From Alcanivorax sp. (lineage in GTDB: Bacteria > Pseudomonadota > Gammaproteobacteria > Pseudomonadales > Alcanivoracaceae): a stretch of 47,327 nucleotides of DNA. The position numbers were made by a program, and so were the translations under genes. The DNA lies in the NCBI RefSeq assembly GCF_002733835.1, contig NZ_NVWY01000039.1, positions 1 through 47,327 on the forward strand, written 5' to 3'. Positions 35,274 to 43,882 of the stretch are shown here, piece by piece (the stretch's first letter is position 1; every line of letters starts with the position of its first letter). The notes beneath the pieces were generated by a model. That model made no database searches, was not told where the DNA came from, and worked only from the letters and a program-made list of their open reading frames with translations.

Positions 35274-36179
35274 TTAGGCGGGTTTGCCTGAATTCTTTGT
35301 CTCTCGAAACTTCGCCAGTGTCTCTCCCAGAATCTGGTGGAGAGGAGAAGTATTACAGCTTCGAGCGACGAAACCTGTCCAGTGTTGTGGCAACTGTTGC
35401 AGCAATTGCTGCCCCTGTTGCAGTCCGGCCAGGCGGGAAAAACAGCAAGCGCCTGTGCCGGTCATACGGGCGTTACCCGTATGTTGCTTGAGCCAGTCCA
35501 GCGTTTTTCCGATTTCCGGAAAATGCCGGGTTGCCACCGCTTCACAGTCGTTGTGAAAGTCGCGGGTCAGCACCGCCTCAAGCGAGGCCGGTAATTTACT
35601 GATGGGTGTATCCCTTGTCAATTGCCGGTCGCCGAAAATTCGAGCAGTTGATACATGAATTCCGGGGTGAACGACCAAAAAAGCGTCATTTGGTAGTGTG
35701 ACGGGGGAAATTTGTTCGCCGACGCCTTCTGCCCAGGCACTGTGCCCCAGCACAAAGACGGGCACATCGGCGCCCAGCGCCAGGCCGATATCGGCCAGCT
35801 CTGGCAGTGTCAGGCCCAGCTCCCAGAGTTGGTTCAGACCCAGCAGGGCGGTGGCCGCGTCGGAGGAGCCGCCACCCACGCCGCCGCCCAGTGGCAGGCG
35901 TTTGGTCAGGGTGATCGCCGCCCCCTTGTTGCTGCCGGTGTGCGCCTGCAGTGCTCTGGCGGCTTGCAGAATCAGGTTGCTGTCATCCGTGGGGAGGGCG
36001 TCCTGGTTGTTTTCCGTGTGGCATTGCAGTGACAGGGCGTCTGCCGGGGAGAATGCCAGGGTGTCGCCATGGTCGAGCAGGGCGAACACGGTCTGCAGTT
36101 GATGGTAGCCATCATCGCGGCGGCCAGTGATGTGCAGGAACAGATTGAGCTTGGCCGGGGCCGGCAATGTCAGGGTCAC
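35274..36179 (-). CDS. ispE: 4-diphosphocytidyl-2-C-methyl-D-erythritol kinase
   Basis: 301 residues. The kinase step of the MEP isoprenoid pathway. GHMP-kinase features: APAKLNLFLHITGRRDDGYH (7-26) with Lys10, the ATP loop PLGGGVGGGSSDA (96-108), catalytic Asp in GADVPVFV near 137-144, and GTGACCFS near the C-terminus. The start is GTG and overlaps the lolB stop by 4 bp (GTGA), so translation is probably coupled. Confidence 0.96.
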   Translation of the reverse strand: MTLTLPAPAKLNLFLHITGRRDDGYHQLQTVFALLDHGDTLAFSPADALSLQCHTENNQDALPTDDSNLILQAARALQAHTGSNKGAAITLTKRLPLGGGVGGGSSDAATALLGLNQLWELGLTLPELADIGLALGADVPVFVLGHSAWAEGVGEQISPVTLPNDAFLVVHPGIHVSTARIFGDRQLTRDTPISKLPASLEAVLTRDFHNDCEAVATRHFPEIGKTLDWLKQHTGNARMTGTGACCFSRLAGLQQGQQLLQQLPQHWTGFVARSCNTSPLHQILGETLAKFRETKNSGKPA

Positions 36180-36763
36180 GGGGTGCTGCTGCCGGGCTGC
36201 CAGTCCTTGATCAGCAGGGTGAAACGGTTGCTGTTCTGCTGGGCCTTGATGCGGTAGGGCAGGGCGACGCCGGCGATGGGCGCGTAGCGATCGAAGGTGA
36301 GCGACCAGCCCAGTTGTTCCAGTGAGATCAGGCGCTGCTGATCATCGTATTCGGCATCCGCTGGCGCGCCGGGCCAGGGCAGGCCACGGGCCCAGTATTG
36401 CAGGGCGGACACGGGCAGCCAGAAGCCGGTGAGGTGCCAGGCCAGTTCCCCGGGGCTGCGGGCCTGGTAGGTTTCCTTGGCGGTGATCAGTTCGGCGCGG
36501 CCGCTATCCCAACGGAGGTCGGCGCTGCCAAAGCCCAGTGGCCCGGAAAAATGGATGTCGCCCCGCTGGGGTTGTTGGCGCCAGTCAAAGGTGGCGCTAC
36601 CGCCGTCGTTGGCGGTGCGGTAGCCGAGCTTGCCGCTCATCTGCCATTGCTGGATCTGGCCGGGGTGTTCGAACTGGGCGGTGGTGGTGGGGCGTAGCTG
36701 GCAGGCGCTCAACGCCAGGGCCATCAGCGCCAGGCTAATAATGCGGGTAAGGCTCAGGGTCAC
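36176..36763 (-). CDS. lolB: Outer-membrane lipoprotein receptor LolB
   Basis: 195 residues. LolB takes lipoproteins from periplasmic LolA and inserts them into the outer membrane. The signal peptide ends in the lipobox LSAC (Cys21, Gln at +2, so outer-membrane sorting). WQMSGKLGYRTANDGGSATF and the GPLGFGSADL strand are family-like. The start is GTG, overlapping the TPR gene by 4 bp, and the end overlaps ispE by 4 bp. Confidence 0.93.
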   Translation of the reverse strand: MTLSLTRIISLALMALALSACQLRPTTTAQFEHPGQIQQWQMSGKLGYRTANDGGSATFDWRQQPQRGDIHFSGPLGFGSADLRWDSGRAELITAKETYQARSPGELAWHLTGFWLPVSALQYWARGLPWPGAPADAEYDDQQRLISLEQLGWSLTFDRYAPIAGVALPYRIKAQQNSNRFTLLIKDWQPGSSTP

Positions 36764-38460
36764 AGGCGAGCTCCGAGTTTTTCCATGACTTCACGGATGT
36801 GGGGGGCGTCCGGGTCGCTTTCCAGGGTGTCACGCCAGACCTGGCGGGCCTGGTTCTGGGCGCCCAGAACCCACAGGACTTCACCATAATGCGCGGCGAC
36901 TTCCGGGTCGGGGAATTTTTCATAGGCCCGGCGCAGGTAGTCCCGGGCGGCTTCCGTCTCCCCGCGCTTGTAGAGCACCCAGCCCATGGAGTCGAGAATG
37001 GCCGGGTCGTCGGGGCGCAGTTCCAGTGCCCGGGAGACGTATTGATAGGCCTCGTCCAGGCGGTCGGTGCGGTTGCCAAGGGTGTACCCCAGGGCGTTGA
37101 GAGCGCTGGCATCGTCCGGGTCCAGGGCGATGATGCGCTTCAGGTCTTTTTCCAGCTGCGCCAGGTTGCCCACTTTTTCGGCCGTCATGGCGCGGCTGTA
37201 GAGCAGGTCGGTATTGTCGGGCTGGTCACGCAGGGCGTTATTGATCAGGGCGATGGCGCCTTGTGGATCGCCGTTGTTGCTGCGCATTTCTGCTTCGGTG
37301 ATGGTGAGGCTGTCCTGCAGTTCCGGCTGTTGCTGGGCCAGGCTGTGCATCAGTGCGTGGGCCTGGCTGGTGTTGCCTTGCTGGTATAGCAGGCGCGCAG
37401 CCTGTACCCGCGCACGGATGGCCTGGGGGCCGCCGACTTTCAGGTAGTGATCGATGGCGCCGTCCATGTCCAGCTTCTGTTCGGCAGCCTGGGCCAGATA
37501 AAGATGAATATCGTCTGGGCGATAGTTCCGGGCGAGCAGGACGTTGAGTTGGGTCTCGGCGGCTTCACTGGCGCCGGCTTCCAGGGCAAGCAGGGCCAGC
37601 GAGAAGCGCAGGTCCAGATCCTGTGGATTTTGCTCCGCCATCACGGTGAGCTGCTCGCCAGCCTGTTCCAGCTGGCCGGTGGCCAGCAGCATGCGAACGT
37701 AGGCGATGCGGGGGCGGCGCGCTTGCGGGTATTTGCGGACCAGTTTTTTCAGGTGACGCAGGGCCTTTTTCGGTTCGCCGGTTTCGTAGAGCAGCTGCGC
37801 CTTGAGGAGCAGGGCATCTTCATGGCGCGGCATTAACTTGAGGGCGCGCTCGGTGGCGTCCAGGGCCGGTTCGGGCTGCTTCTCATGTTCAAGCCACAGG
37901 GCGCGGGCGTACCAGAGGGGCGCCTGATCCGGGTAGCGATCGGTGAGCTGGGCCAGGGCTTCGACCAGTTGCAGGTTGCCCTGTGCGTCCAGGCCGCGGG
38001 CCTGAGTCACCAGGCGACCCAAGGCTTCTTCGCCGTGGGCGCTGAGTAACTGGTCCAGATGCCGGCTGGCCGCTGCCGTGTTGCCCAGGCGGATTTCCGA
38101 GAGGATGGCGACTTGCAGGGCTTCTTCGCTGTCCGGCGTGGTTTCCAGCCAGAGTTCGCTCATGGCCAGAGCTTGCTGCGGATCTTCCAGATAGTGGGCC
38201 AGTTGGGCGGCCTGGCTGATGACGGCCGGGTCACGAGTGCTTTCTGCCGCCCGGCTGTAGTAGCCGAGGGTGACGCCCAGGGACTGGCGCTGGGCTGCCA
38301 CTTCCGCCACCAGCAGGTCGGACAGTGTTTCACTGTCATAATTCGGGGCGCTGGCCACCGGCGCCGTGGGTTCCGGGGCGGGCTCAGGGGCCGGGGTCTG
38401 GCTGGCGCAGCCGTGGATCAGGAGTGCGCCGCAGAGCGGCAGAATCGCGTAACGGGTCAT
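36760..38460 (-). CDS. Tetratricopeptide-repeat lipoprotein
   Basis: 566 residues. The N-terminus ends in the lipobox LIHGCAS (Cys18), followed by a Pro/Glu/Ala-rich linker, so it is a lipoprotein, probably outer membrane. The rest is a chain of TPR-like helical pairs; good examples are ALKLMPRHEDALLLKAQLL, LIALDPDDASALNALGYTLG-type and ALELRPDDPAILDSMGWVLY near the C-terminus. A gene like this stands before lolB in Pseudomonas. It probably scaffolds an envelope complex; that is inference. Three GTGA-linked genes suggest one operon from here through ispE. Confidence 0.88.
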   Translation of the reverse strand: MTRYAILPLCGALLIHGCASQTPAPEPAPEPTAPVASAPNYDSETLSDLLVAEVAAQRQSLGVTLGYYSRAAESTRDPAVISQAAQLAHYLEDPQQALAMSELWLETTPDSEEALQVAILSEIRLGNTAAASRHLDQLLSAHGEEALGRLVTQARGLDAQGNLQLVEALAQLTDRYPDQAPLWYARALWLEHEKQPEPALDATERALKLMPRHEDALLLKAQLLYETGEPKKALRHLKKLVRKYPQARRPRIAYVRMLLATGQLEQAGEQLTVMAEQNPQDLDLRFSLALLALEAGASEAAETQLNVLLARNYRPDDIHLYLAQAAEQKLDMDGAIDHYLKVGGPQAIRARVQAARLLYQQGNTSQAHALMHSLAQQQPELQDSLTITEAEMRSNNGDPQGAIALINNALRDQPDNTDLLYSRAMTAEKVGNLAQLEKDLKRIIALDPDDASALNALGYTLGNRTDRLDEAYQYVSRALELRPDDPAILDSMGWVLYKRGETEAARDYLRRAYEKFPDPEVAAHYGEVLWVLGAQNQARQVWRDTLESDPDAPHIREVMEKLGARL

Positions 38461-38680
38461 TAAGGTCGGTATGCCTGTTTCTGTTTAGGCTATCATGGCA
38501 CAGCGATTGGCCATTGCCCAAGCCATGAAGTGGTGTGCGCTACCATACCGGTTTGCTCTTCGGGCTGACATTGTTTTGGCAGGCGCTTTCGCGCAAAATG
38601 CCACACCCTTGCGCCCCGGCTTTTTCGGGGTTTACGGGCTGGCCACGGCCGCCCGCTGTCACTGTCGCGCACAGGAATGT
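38461..38680. other. TPR/hemA divergent promoter region
   Basis: 220 bp between two divergent transcription units. It contains a GC hairpin (CCCCGGCTTTTTCGGGG, near 38616-38632) in the hemA leader. I see no promoter pair I would defend. Confidence 0.4.
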
Positions 38681-39955
38681 ATGAATCTAGTCGCTGTTGG
38701 CGTCAATCACACCACCGCGGATGTGGAGCTACGCGAACGTCTGGCGTTCTCAACGCAGCAGGCGGAAGCGGCGCTGGCCAGCTTGCGTGAGATGCCCGGT
38801 GTGCGCGAGGCTGCCTTGCTGTCTACCTGTAATCGCACCGAGCTGTATTGCCTCACCGACGACACTGCCCCTGACTTTACCCAATGGCTGGCATCCAGCC
38901 GGCACTTGTCTGCGGAGCGTTTGTCCACGGTGCTGTATCAGCACTCCGGGGAGCAGGCGCTGGAGCACATGATGCGGGTGGCGGGCGGCCTGGATTCGCT
39001 GGTGCTGGGCGAGCCCCAGATTTTGGGTCAGATGCGTGAAGCCTATGCCCGTGCCCACGAAGCGGGTCTGCTCAATGGCGAACTGTCGCGCCTGTTCCAG
39101 GAAGTCTTTTCGGTGGCCAAACGCATTCGCACGGAAACCGGCATCGGCGCCAATCCGGTATCGGTGGCCTATGCGGCGGTATCCTTTGCCCGCCACATCT
39201 TTGCGGACCTGAAAAAAAGCCGGGCATTGTTGATCGGTGCCGGTGAAATGATCGAGTTGGTGGCCCGTCACCTGGGCGAGCAACAGGTGCAGGAAATTAC
39301 CATTGCCAACCGCACCCAGGAACGGGCGAGCGAGCTGGCAGCGGCCGTGGGCGGCCGGGGCATCAGCCTGGAAGAATTGCCGGTGGCGCTGGAAAGTGCC
39401 GATATCCTGATTTCCTGTACTGCCGCCCCGTTGCCGATTCTGGGCAAAGGCATGGTAGAGCGGGCCCTGAAAAAACGTCGCCACCGGCCCATGTTCATGG
39501 TGGATATCGCCGTGCCTCGGGATATCGAACCGGAAGTGGGTGAGCTGGACGACGTTTACCTGTACACGGTGGATCACCTGCAGGAAGCCATTCAGGAGAA
39601 TGTCCGTGCCCGTCAGCAGGCGGCCCAGGAAGCCTCGGAATTGATTCGTGACGCCATCGTGCGGCATCGCCGTCAGCGTCGTGAGCAGGATGCCGTCAGG
39701 GTGTTGCGCGACTACCGTGAGCAACGCACCAGCATGGCGGAGAGTGAACTGGAAAAAGCCCTTCAGCAGTTACGCAATGGCGGGGATGCGGAACAGGTGC
39801 TGCGCAAGTTTCAGCATTCGCTGGTGAACAAGTGGCTGCATACGCCCAGTGTGACCTTGCGAAAAATGGCGGCTGATGGTCGCGCCGAAGCCCTGTTGCT
39901 GGCCCGCGAGCTGTTGCTCGACAATCCGGGTTCCTCGTCCGAAGAAAACGAATAG
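38681..39955 (+). CDS. hemA: Glutamyl-tRNA reductase
   Basis: 424 residues (E. coli 418). It reduces Glu-tRNA to glutamate-1-semialdehyde, the first committed step of haem synthesis. Nucleophile Cys50 lies in LLSTCNRTELYC. GEPQILGQMREAYARA near 111-126 and the NADPH site LLIGAGEMIELVARHLG near 183-199 are conserved. The end is the dimerisation helix bundle. ATG at 38681 with AGGAATG before it is preferred; a longer frame into the leader is rejected. prfA and prmC follow, the usual order. Confidence 0.97.
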   Translation: MNLVAVGVNHTTADVELRERLAFSTQQAEAALASLREMPGVREAALLSTCNRTELYCLTDDTAPDFTQWLASSRHLSAERLSTVLYQHSGEQALEHMMRVAGGLDSLVLGEPQILGQMREAYARAHEAGLLNGELSRLFQEVFSVAKRIRTETGIGANPVSVAYAAVSFARHIFADLKKSRALLIGAGEMIELVARHLGEQQVQEITIANRTQERASELAAAVGGRGISLEELPVALESADILISCTAAPLPILGKGMVERALKKRRHRPMFMVDIAVPRDIEPEVGELDDVYLYTVDHLQEAIQENVRARQQAAQEASELIRDAIVRHRRQRREQDAVRVLRDYREQRTSMAESELEKALQQLRNGGDAEQVLRKFQHSLVNKWLHTPSVTLRKMAADGRAEALLLARELLLDNPGSSSEENE

Positions 39956-40003
39956 CCCGCCCGAATACACCCCTGAATAAAGCGCTGTGCTTTAGAGGAT
40001 TCT

Positions 40004-41089
40004 ATGAAAGCGTCATTGCAAGGCAAGCTGGACAAGCTCGCAGACCGGTTCGAAGAGCTGGCGGGGCTGCTGTCTGACCCGGATGTGATCGGCAATCAGA
40101 ACCAGTTTCGTGATTTGTCCCGGGAATACGCGGAAATCGATCCGGTGGTGAAATGCTATCAGGAGTATCAGCAGGCGGCGGAAAACCTGGATGCGGCCAA
40201 AGCCATGCAGGACGACAGCGATCCGGATATGCGCGAAATGGGGGCGGAAGAAGCCCGCGATGCCCAGGCGCGCATGGAGGCGCTTGCCGAAGAACTGCAG
40301 AAACTGATGTTGCCGAAAGATCCCCGTGACGGCGCCAACGTGTTCCTCGAAGTCCGCGCCGGCACCGGTGGCGACGAAGCGGCCCTTTTTGCCGGCGACC
40401 TGTTCCGCATGTATTCCAAGTATGCGGATCAACGCGGTTGGAAGGTGGAAATGGTCAGCGCCAGTGAGGGCGAGCACGGTGGGTACAAGGAGGTGATTGC
40501 GCGGGTGATCGGTGAGGGCGTCTATTCGCGCATGAAATTCGAATCCGGGGCCCACCGGGTGCAGCGGGTGCCGGCTACGGAATCCCAAGGGCGGATCCAT
40601 ACCTCCGCCTGTACGGTGGCAATCATGGCGGAAGCCGAGCAGCTGGGCGATATCATCATTCGCAACGAAGACCTGCGCATCGATACCTACCGCTCCTCCG
40701 GCGCCGGTGGCCAGCACGTCAACACCACCGATTCTGCCGTGCGCATTACGCACCTGCCCACCGGCGTGGTGGTGGAATGTCAGGACGAGCGCAGCCAGCA
40801 CAAGAACAAGGCCCGCGCCATGAGCCTGCTCAGCGCCAAACTCTATGATGCCCAGCAGAACGCGGCCCACGCGGAGCAGGCGGCGGAGCGCAAATCCCTG
40901 GTAGGCTCCGGTGACCGCTCCGAGCGCATCCGTACCTACAACTACCCGCAGGGCCGGGTGTCCGACCACCGCATCAACCTGACCCTGTATCGCCTGAGCG
41001 AGCTGATGGAAGGGGATATGGATGAATTGCTCGGCGCCTTGCTGGCCGAGTACCAGGCCGATCAACTGGCCGCGCTGGGCGAGAGCTGA
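40004..41089 (+). CDS. prfA: Peptide chain release factor 1
   Basis: 361 residues. Reads UAA and UAG stop codons. The stop-codon tripeptide PAT is at 190-192 ([14 protein letters not shown]) and the catalytic GGQ at 235-237 ([17 protein letters not shown]). AGAGGAT lies before the ATG. prmC, whose product methylates the GGQ glutamine, starts 5 bp after the stop. Confidence 0.98.
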   Translation: MKASLQGKLDKLADRFEELAGLLSDPDVIGNQNQFRDLSREYAEIDPVVKCYQEYQQAAENLDAAKAMQDDSDPDMREMGAEEARDAQARMEALAEELQKLMLPKDPRDGANVFLEVRAGTGGDEAALFAGDLFRMYSKYADQRGWKVEMVSASEGEHGGYKEVIARVIGEGVYSRMKFESGAHRVQRVPATESQGRIHTSACTVAIMAEAEQLGDIIIRNEDLRIDTYRSSGAGGQHVNTTDSAVRITHLPTGVVVECQDERSQHKNKARAMSLLSAKLYDAQQNAAHAEQAAERKSLVGSGDRSERIRTYNYPQGRVSDHRINLTLYRLSELMEGDMDELLGALLAEYQADQLAALGES

Positions 41090-41094
41090 TCGCC

Positions 41095-41922
41095 ATGCGC
41101 ATTGACGCGGCCCTGCGCGATGCGCGTAGCCGGTTGAGCGATTCCCCGAGCGCCGCACTGGATGCGGACCTGCTGTTGTGTCACGTGCTGGGCAAGCCGC
41201 GCAGCTACCTGTTTACCTGGCCCGAACGCGAACTGAGCACTGCGCAGCAGGCCGACTTTACGTCCCTGCTTGGCCGCCGGGTGGCGGGCGAGCCAGTGGC
41301 GCACTTGGTCGGCGAGCGGGAATTTTTCGGCCACTTGTTTCGGGTGACCGCCGATACCCTGATTCCCCGCCCGGATACGGAAACCCTGGTGGAAAAGGCC
41401 CTGTCACTGGATGTGCCCGCCGAGGCGCAGGTGGTGGATCTGGGGACGGGGACCGGAGCCATCGGCGTTTCCCTGGCGCTGGCGCGGCCGGAGTGGCATG
41501 TCACCCTGGTAGATCTGAGTGAGGCCGCCTTGCAGGTGGCCGCTGACAACGCTCATCGGCTGGGGGCCGCGGTGACCTGTTTGCAGGGCAGCTGGCTGTC
41601 GCCCTGCCCGGGGCCGTTTGATCTGATCATTAGCAACCCGCCTTATATCGAGGAAAGCGACCACCATCTGGATGAAGGGGATGTGCGTTTCGAGCCCCGC
41701 TCGGCGCTGGTGGCGCCCAACAAGGGGTTGGCGGATCTGTCTGCCATTACTCAGCAAGCCGCTGGCAAACTTGTTGCCGGCGGTTGGCTGTTGCTGGAGC
41801 ATGGCTTTGAGCAGGGTGAGGCAGTGCGTACCCTGTTGACGCAGGCCGGCTTCGTGCAGGTGGGTACGGTACAGGATCTGGGCGGCAACGACCGGGTCAC
41901 CTTTGGGCAGCACCCGGTGTAG
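41095..41922 (+). CDS. prmC: Release-factor glutamine methyltransferase PrmC
   Basis: 275 residues. It methylates the glutamine of the GGQ motif in RF1 and RF2. The N-terminal helical domain precedes FFGHLFRVTADTLIPRPDTE (78-97), the SAM motif VVDLGTGTGAIG (113-124) and the catalytic NPPY (181-184). It is joined closely to prfA. Confidence 0.97.
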   Translation: MRIDAALRDARSRLSDSPSAALDADLLLCHVLGKPRSYLFTWPERELSTAQQADFTSLLGRRVAGEPVAHLVGEREFFGHLFRVTADTLIPRPDTETLVEKALSLDVPAEAQVVDLGTGTGAIGVSLALARPEWHVTLVDLSEAALQVAADNAHRLGAAVTCLQGSWLSPCPGPFDLIISNPPYIEESDHHLDEGDVRFEPRSALVAPNKGLADLSAITQQAAGKLVAGGWLLLEHGFEQGEAVRTLLTQAGFVQVGTVQDLGGNDRVTFGQHPV

Positions 41923-41978
41923 GCGAAAGCCTGCTTGCGATCTTCAGGCTTGCGCCGTCACTTTCATAGACCAGCTTT

Positions 41979-42013
41979 GCGTGTCAGCGTGAAGCGTGTT
42001 GCATGCAGCGAGT
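41979..42013. repeat. Heptad array before moeB (GCGTGNN type)
   Basis: Units GCGTGTC, AGCGTGA, AGCGTGT, TGCATGC, AGCGAGT, ending 6 bp before the moeB ATG. It shares units with the ychF array near 31371. The AGCGAGT unit occupies the ribosome-site position. Another inverted pair (GCGAAAGCCTG and CAGGCTTGCGC) lies at 41925-41956. Confidence 0.7.
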
Positions 42014-42019
42014 CTTTTC

Positions 42020-42775
42020 ATGTTTAACGACGAGCAACTCAATCGCTACAGCCGCCAATTGATGGTGAATGAACTGGATCTGGACGGGCAGGAGGCGCTG
42101 GCAGCCGCCCGGGTATTGATCGTCGGTTGCGGTGGCCTGGCCAATCCGGCGGCGTTATATCTTGCGGGCGCCGGTGTCGGGCAGCTGGTGCTGGCGGACG
42201 ACGACCGGGTGGAACTGAGCAACCTGCACCGGCAGGTGGCGTTTCGCGGTGACCAGGTGAGTCAGCCCAAGGCCGAGGCACTGCGTGATCAACTGCAACT
42301 ATTGAACGCGGATGTGGATGTGCGCTCGGCAGTGGCGCGCGTGGACGATGCCTGGCTGGATGACGCCGTTGCGGAGGCGACTCTGGTGCTTGATTGCACC
42401 GACAACTTCGTCACTCGACAGGCTATCAATCGCGCCTGCGTGGCCCATGCCAAACCTCTGGTCAGTGGTGCGGCTATTCGCATGGATGGCCAATTGGCAG
42501 TGTTTGATTTGCGCGCCGCAGACAGCCCCTGCTACGCCTGTGTGTACGGGGACGGCACGGACGGTGATCTGGCCTGTAGCGAGGCGGGGATTCTCGGCCC
42601 AGTGGTCGGTGTGGTGGGAACCTTGCAGGCCCTGGCGGCCATGCGAACACTGTCCGGTGCCTCGGTGGCATCGGTGCTGCATTTGTTTGACGGCCGGACG
42701 CTGGGCTGGCGTCAGGTGGCGATTCCCCGCGACCCCCAGTGTCCGGTTTGCGCGGCGCGTCAGTTGCCGGGTTGA
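42020..42775 (+). CDS. moeB: MoeB/ThiF-family adenylyltransferase
   Basis: 251 residues. The family adenylates the C-terminal Gly-Gly of MoaD or ThiS for sulphur transfer. The nucleotide loop is VGCGGLANPAALYLAGAGVG (usual form GxGGLGSPxxxYLA), then LVLADDDRVELSNLHRQVAF with the catalytic Arg and Asp set. Zinc cysteines are CYACVYG and CPVCAAR. hemA-prfA-prmC-moeB is the Pseudomonas order, which supports moeB, though murI does not follow. The LAN in place of LGS in the loop is unusual. No usual ribosome site is present; the heptad array abuts the start. Confidence 0.9.
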   Translation: MFNDEQLNRYSRQLMVNELDLDGQEALAAARVLIVGCGGLANPAALYLAGAGVGQLVLADDDRVELSNLHRQVAFRGDQVSQPKAEALRDQLQLLNADVDVRSAVARVDDAWLDDAVAEATLVLDCTDNFVTRQAINRACVAHAKPLVSGAAIRMDGQLAVFDLRAADSPCYACVYGDGTDGDLACSEAGILGPVVGVVGTLQALAAMRTLSGASVASVLHLFDGRTLGWRQVAIPRDPQCPVCAARQLPG

Positions 42776-42900
42776 TTGTCCGTGGTGACCGGTGTGTCCT
42801 GCATGCCTTCGGCCATGATCGGCGGGTCCTCCGCCATGACGCCAATCAGAACCAGAACGATGACCACAATCAGAAACGCCCATCCGATAAGATGTTTCAT
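42760..42900 (-). CDS. Possible 46-residue single-pass membrane protein
   Basis: MKHLIGWAFLIVVIVLVLIGVM forms one strong transmembrane segment, followed by an acidic/polar tail (EDPPIMAEGMQDTPVTTDN). GGGAGGG stands before the ATG. Its end overlaps the 3' end of moeB by 16 bp. I do not recognise a family. The clean membrane helix and ribosome site make it better than chance. Confidence 0.5.
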   Translation of the reverse strand: MKHLIGWAFLIVVIVLVLIGVMAEDPPIMAEGMQDTPVTTDNQPGN

Positions 42901-42967
42901 GGTGAGCCGCCCTCCCTGGGTGGTGGCTGAGGTTATGCTTTCTGGCCTGGAGGCGATCGCCGTCGGA

Positions 42968-43750
42968 TCAGGCCGACAGCTCCACCACCTGGCCATTCAA
43001 TGATTTTACCTGCCGGGCCATGTCCGTCAGCAGGCTGTGGATCATGCCCGGGTTGGTGCGGATCAGGTTCTTGAACTGGTGCTTGGGGACCTTGACCACC
43101 GAGCAGCGTGATTTGGCCCGCACCGTGGCGCTGCGTGGGGAATGCGTGAGCAGGGCGATGGCGCCGAGCACTTCTCCTTCGCTGACATGACCGACGACCA
43201 CATTATCCACCAGCACATCCGCTTCACCTTCGAACAGGCTGAATACATAGTCGGCGGGTTCGCCCTGGTGAATGATGATATTGCCGGGCTCAAAATAGGC
43301 GAAGCCCGGTGTGGTGTGGTGCTCTTCGGGCACATGGGCGGCCAGCAGCCGTGTCAGCATGCCTTGCTGGGTGGTAAGAATCCGGGTCCACAGCCGCGCC
43401 ATGTGTTCGTCGGCGAGAACCGCATCCACCAGTTCGACAGTGGGGTAGGCCCCGAGCAGCACGGAGCTTTCCGCGTAATAGGTAATTTCATCGTTGCCGG
43501 CGTCGGGGAGAATCAGGTCGCCCTCATCCCAGGTGAACAGCTTGCGGTCCTGACAGCGCATACCCAGCATACCGCCTTTCACCACGTAGGTGGTGTCGCG
43601 GCACATGCCGTACTTCAGGGCATCGTCCGTGGGCGCCAGCGGCAGGGTTTGTGGCTGCAGCGGTAGCTGACCGATCAGTTCGTTGACGAGACGTTTGTAC
43701 AGGCGGGTCAGGGCGGAAAAGCCGCCGCTGGCTTCGGCTACAGAAATCAT
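42968..43750 (-). CDS. Cyclic-nucleotide-binding-fold protein with degenerate binding site
   Basis: 260 residues, starting at MISVAEASGGFSALTRL with GAGGC before the ATG. Residues about 145-250 form a cNMP-binding beta-roll: IIIHQGEPADYVFSLFEGEADV, then the phosphate cassette at 192-212 with SPRSATV (Arg206). The usual cassette Glu (GE-hydrophobic-A) is Ala here (LGAIALL), so cAMP binding is doubtful. Residues 50-85 look like part of a second, weaker beta-roll. No DNA-binding HTH is visible at the C-terminus, so it is unlikely to be a CRP-type regulator. The role is unknown. Confidence 0.8.
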   Translation of the reverse strand: MISVAEASGGFSALTRLYKRLVNELIGQLPLQPQTLPLAPTDDALKYGMCRDTTYVVKGGMLGMRCQDRKLFTWDEGDLILPDAGNDEITYYAESSVLLGAYPTVELVDAVLADEHMARLWTRILTTQQGMLTRLLAAHVPEEHHTTPGFAYFEPGNIIIHQGEPADYVFSLFEGEADVLVDNVVVGHVSEGEVLGAIALLTHSPRSATVRAKSRCSVVKVPKHQFKNLIRTNPGMIHSLLTDMARQVKSLNGQVVELSA

Positions 43751-43841
43751 GCGCTGCCTCAATAATGGTCGGTTTCTGCATTGAGTATGCCGCAAGATCC
43801 CGAGAGGAAACAGGGCTCGCTTGGCAGATTGATGAGGAGGG

Positions 43842-43869
43842 AAAGGCACCGGGGCAAGGCGCCCCGGTG
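43842..43869 (-). terminator. Terminator after the crotonase gene
   Basis: On the minus strand, a perfect 9-bp stem (CACCGGGGC / GCCCCGGTG) lies 14 bp after the stop, followed by a short CCTTTCCC tail. The weak T tract lowers confidence. Confidence 0.55.
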
Positions 43870-43882
43870 TGTGCGAATCGGT

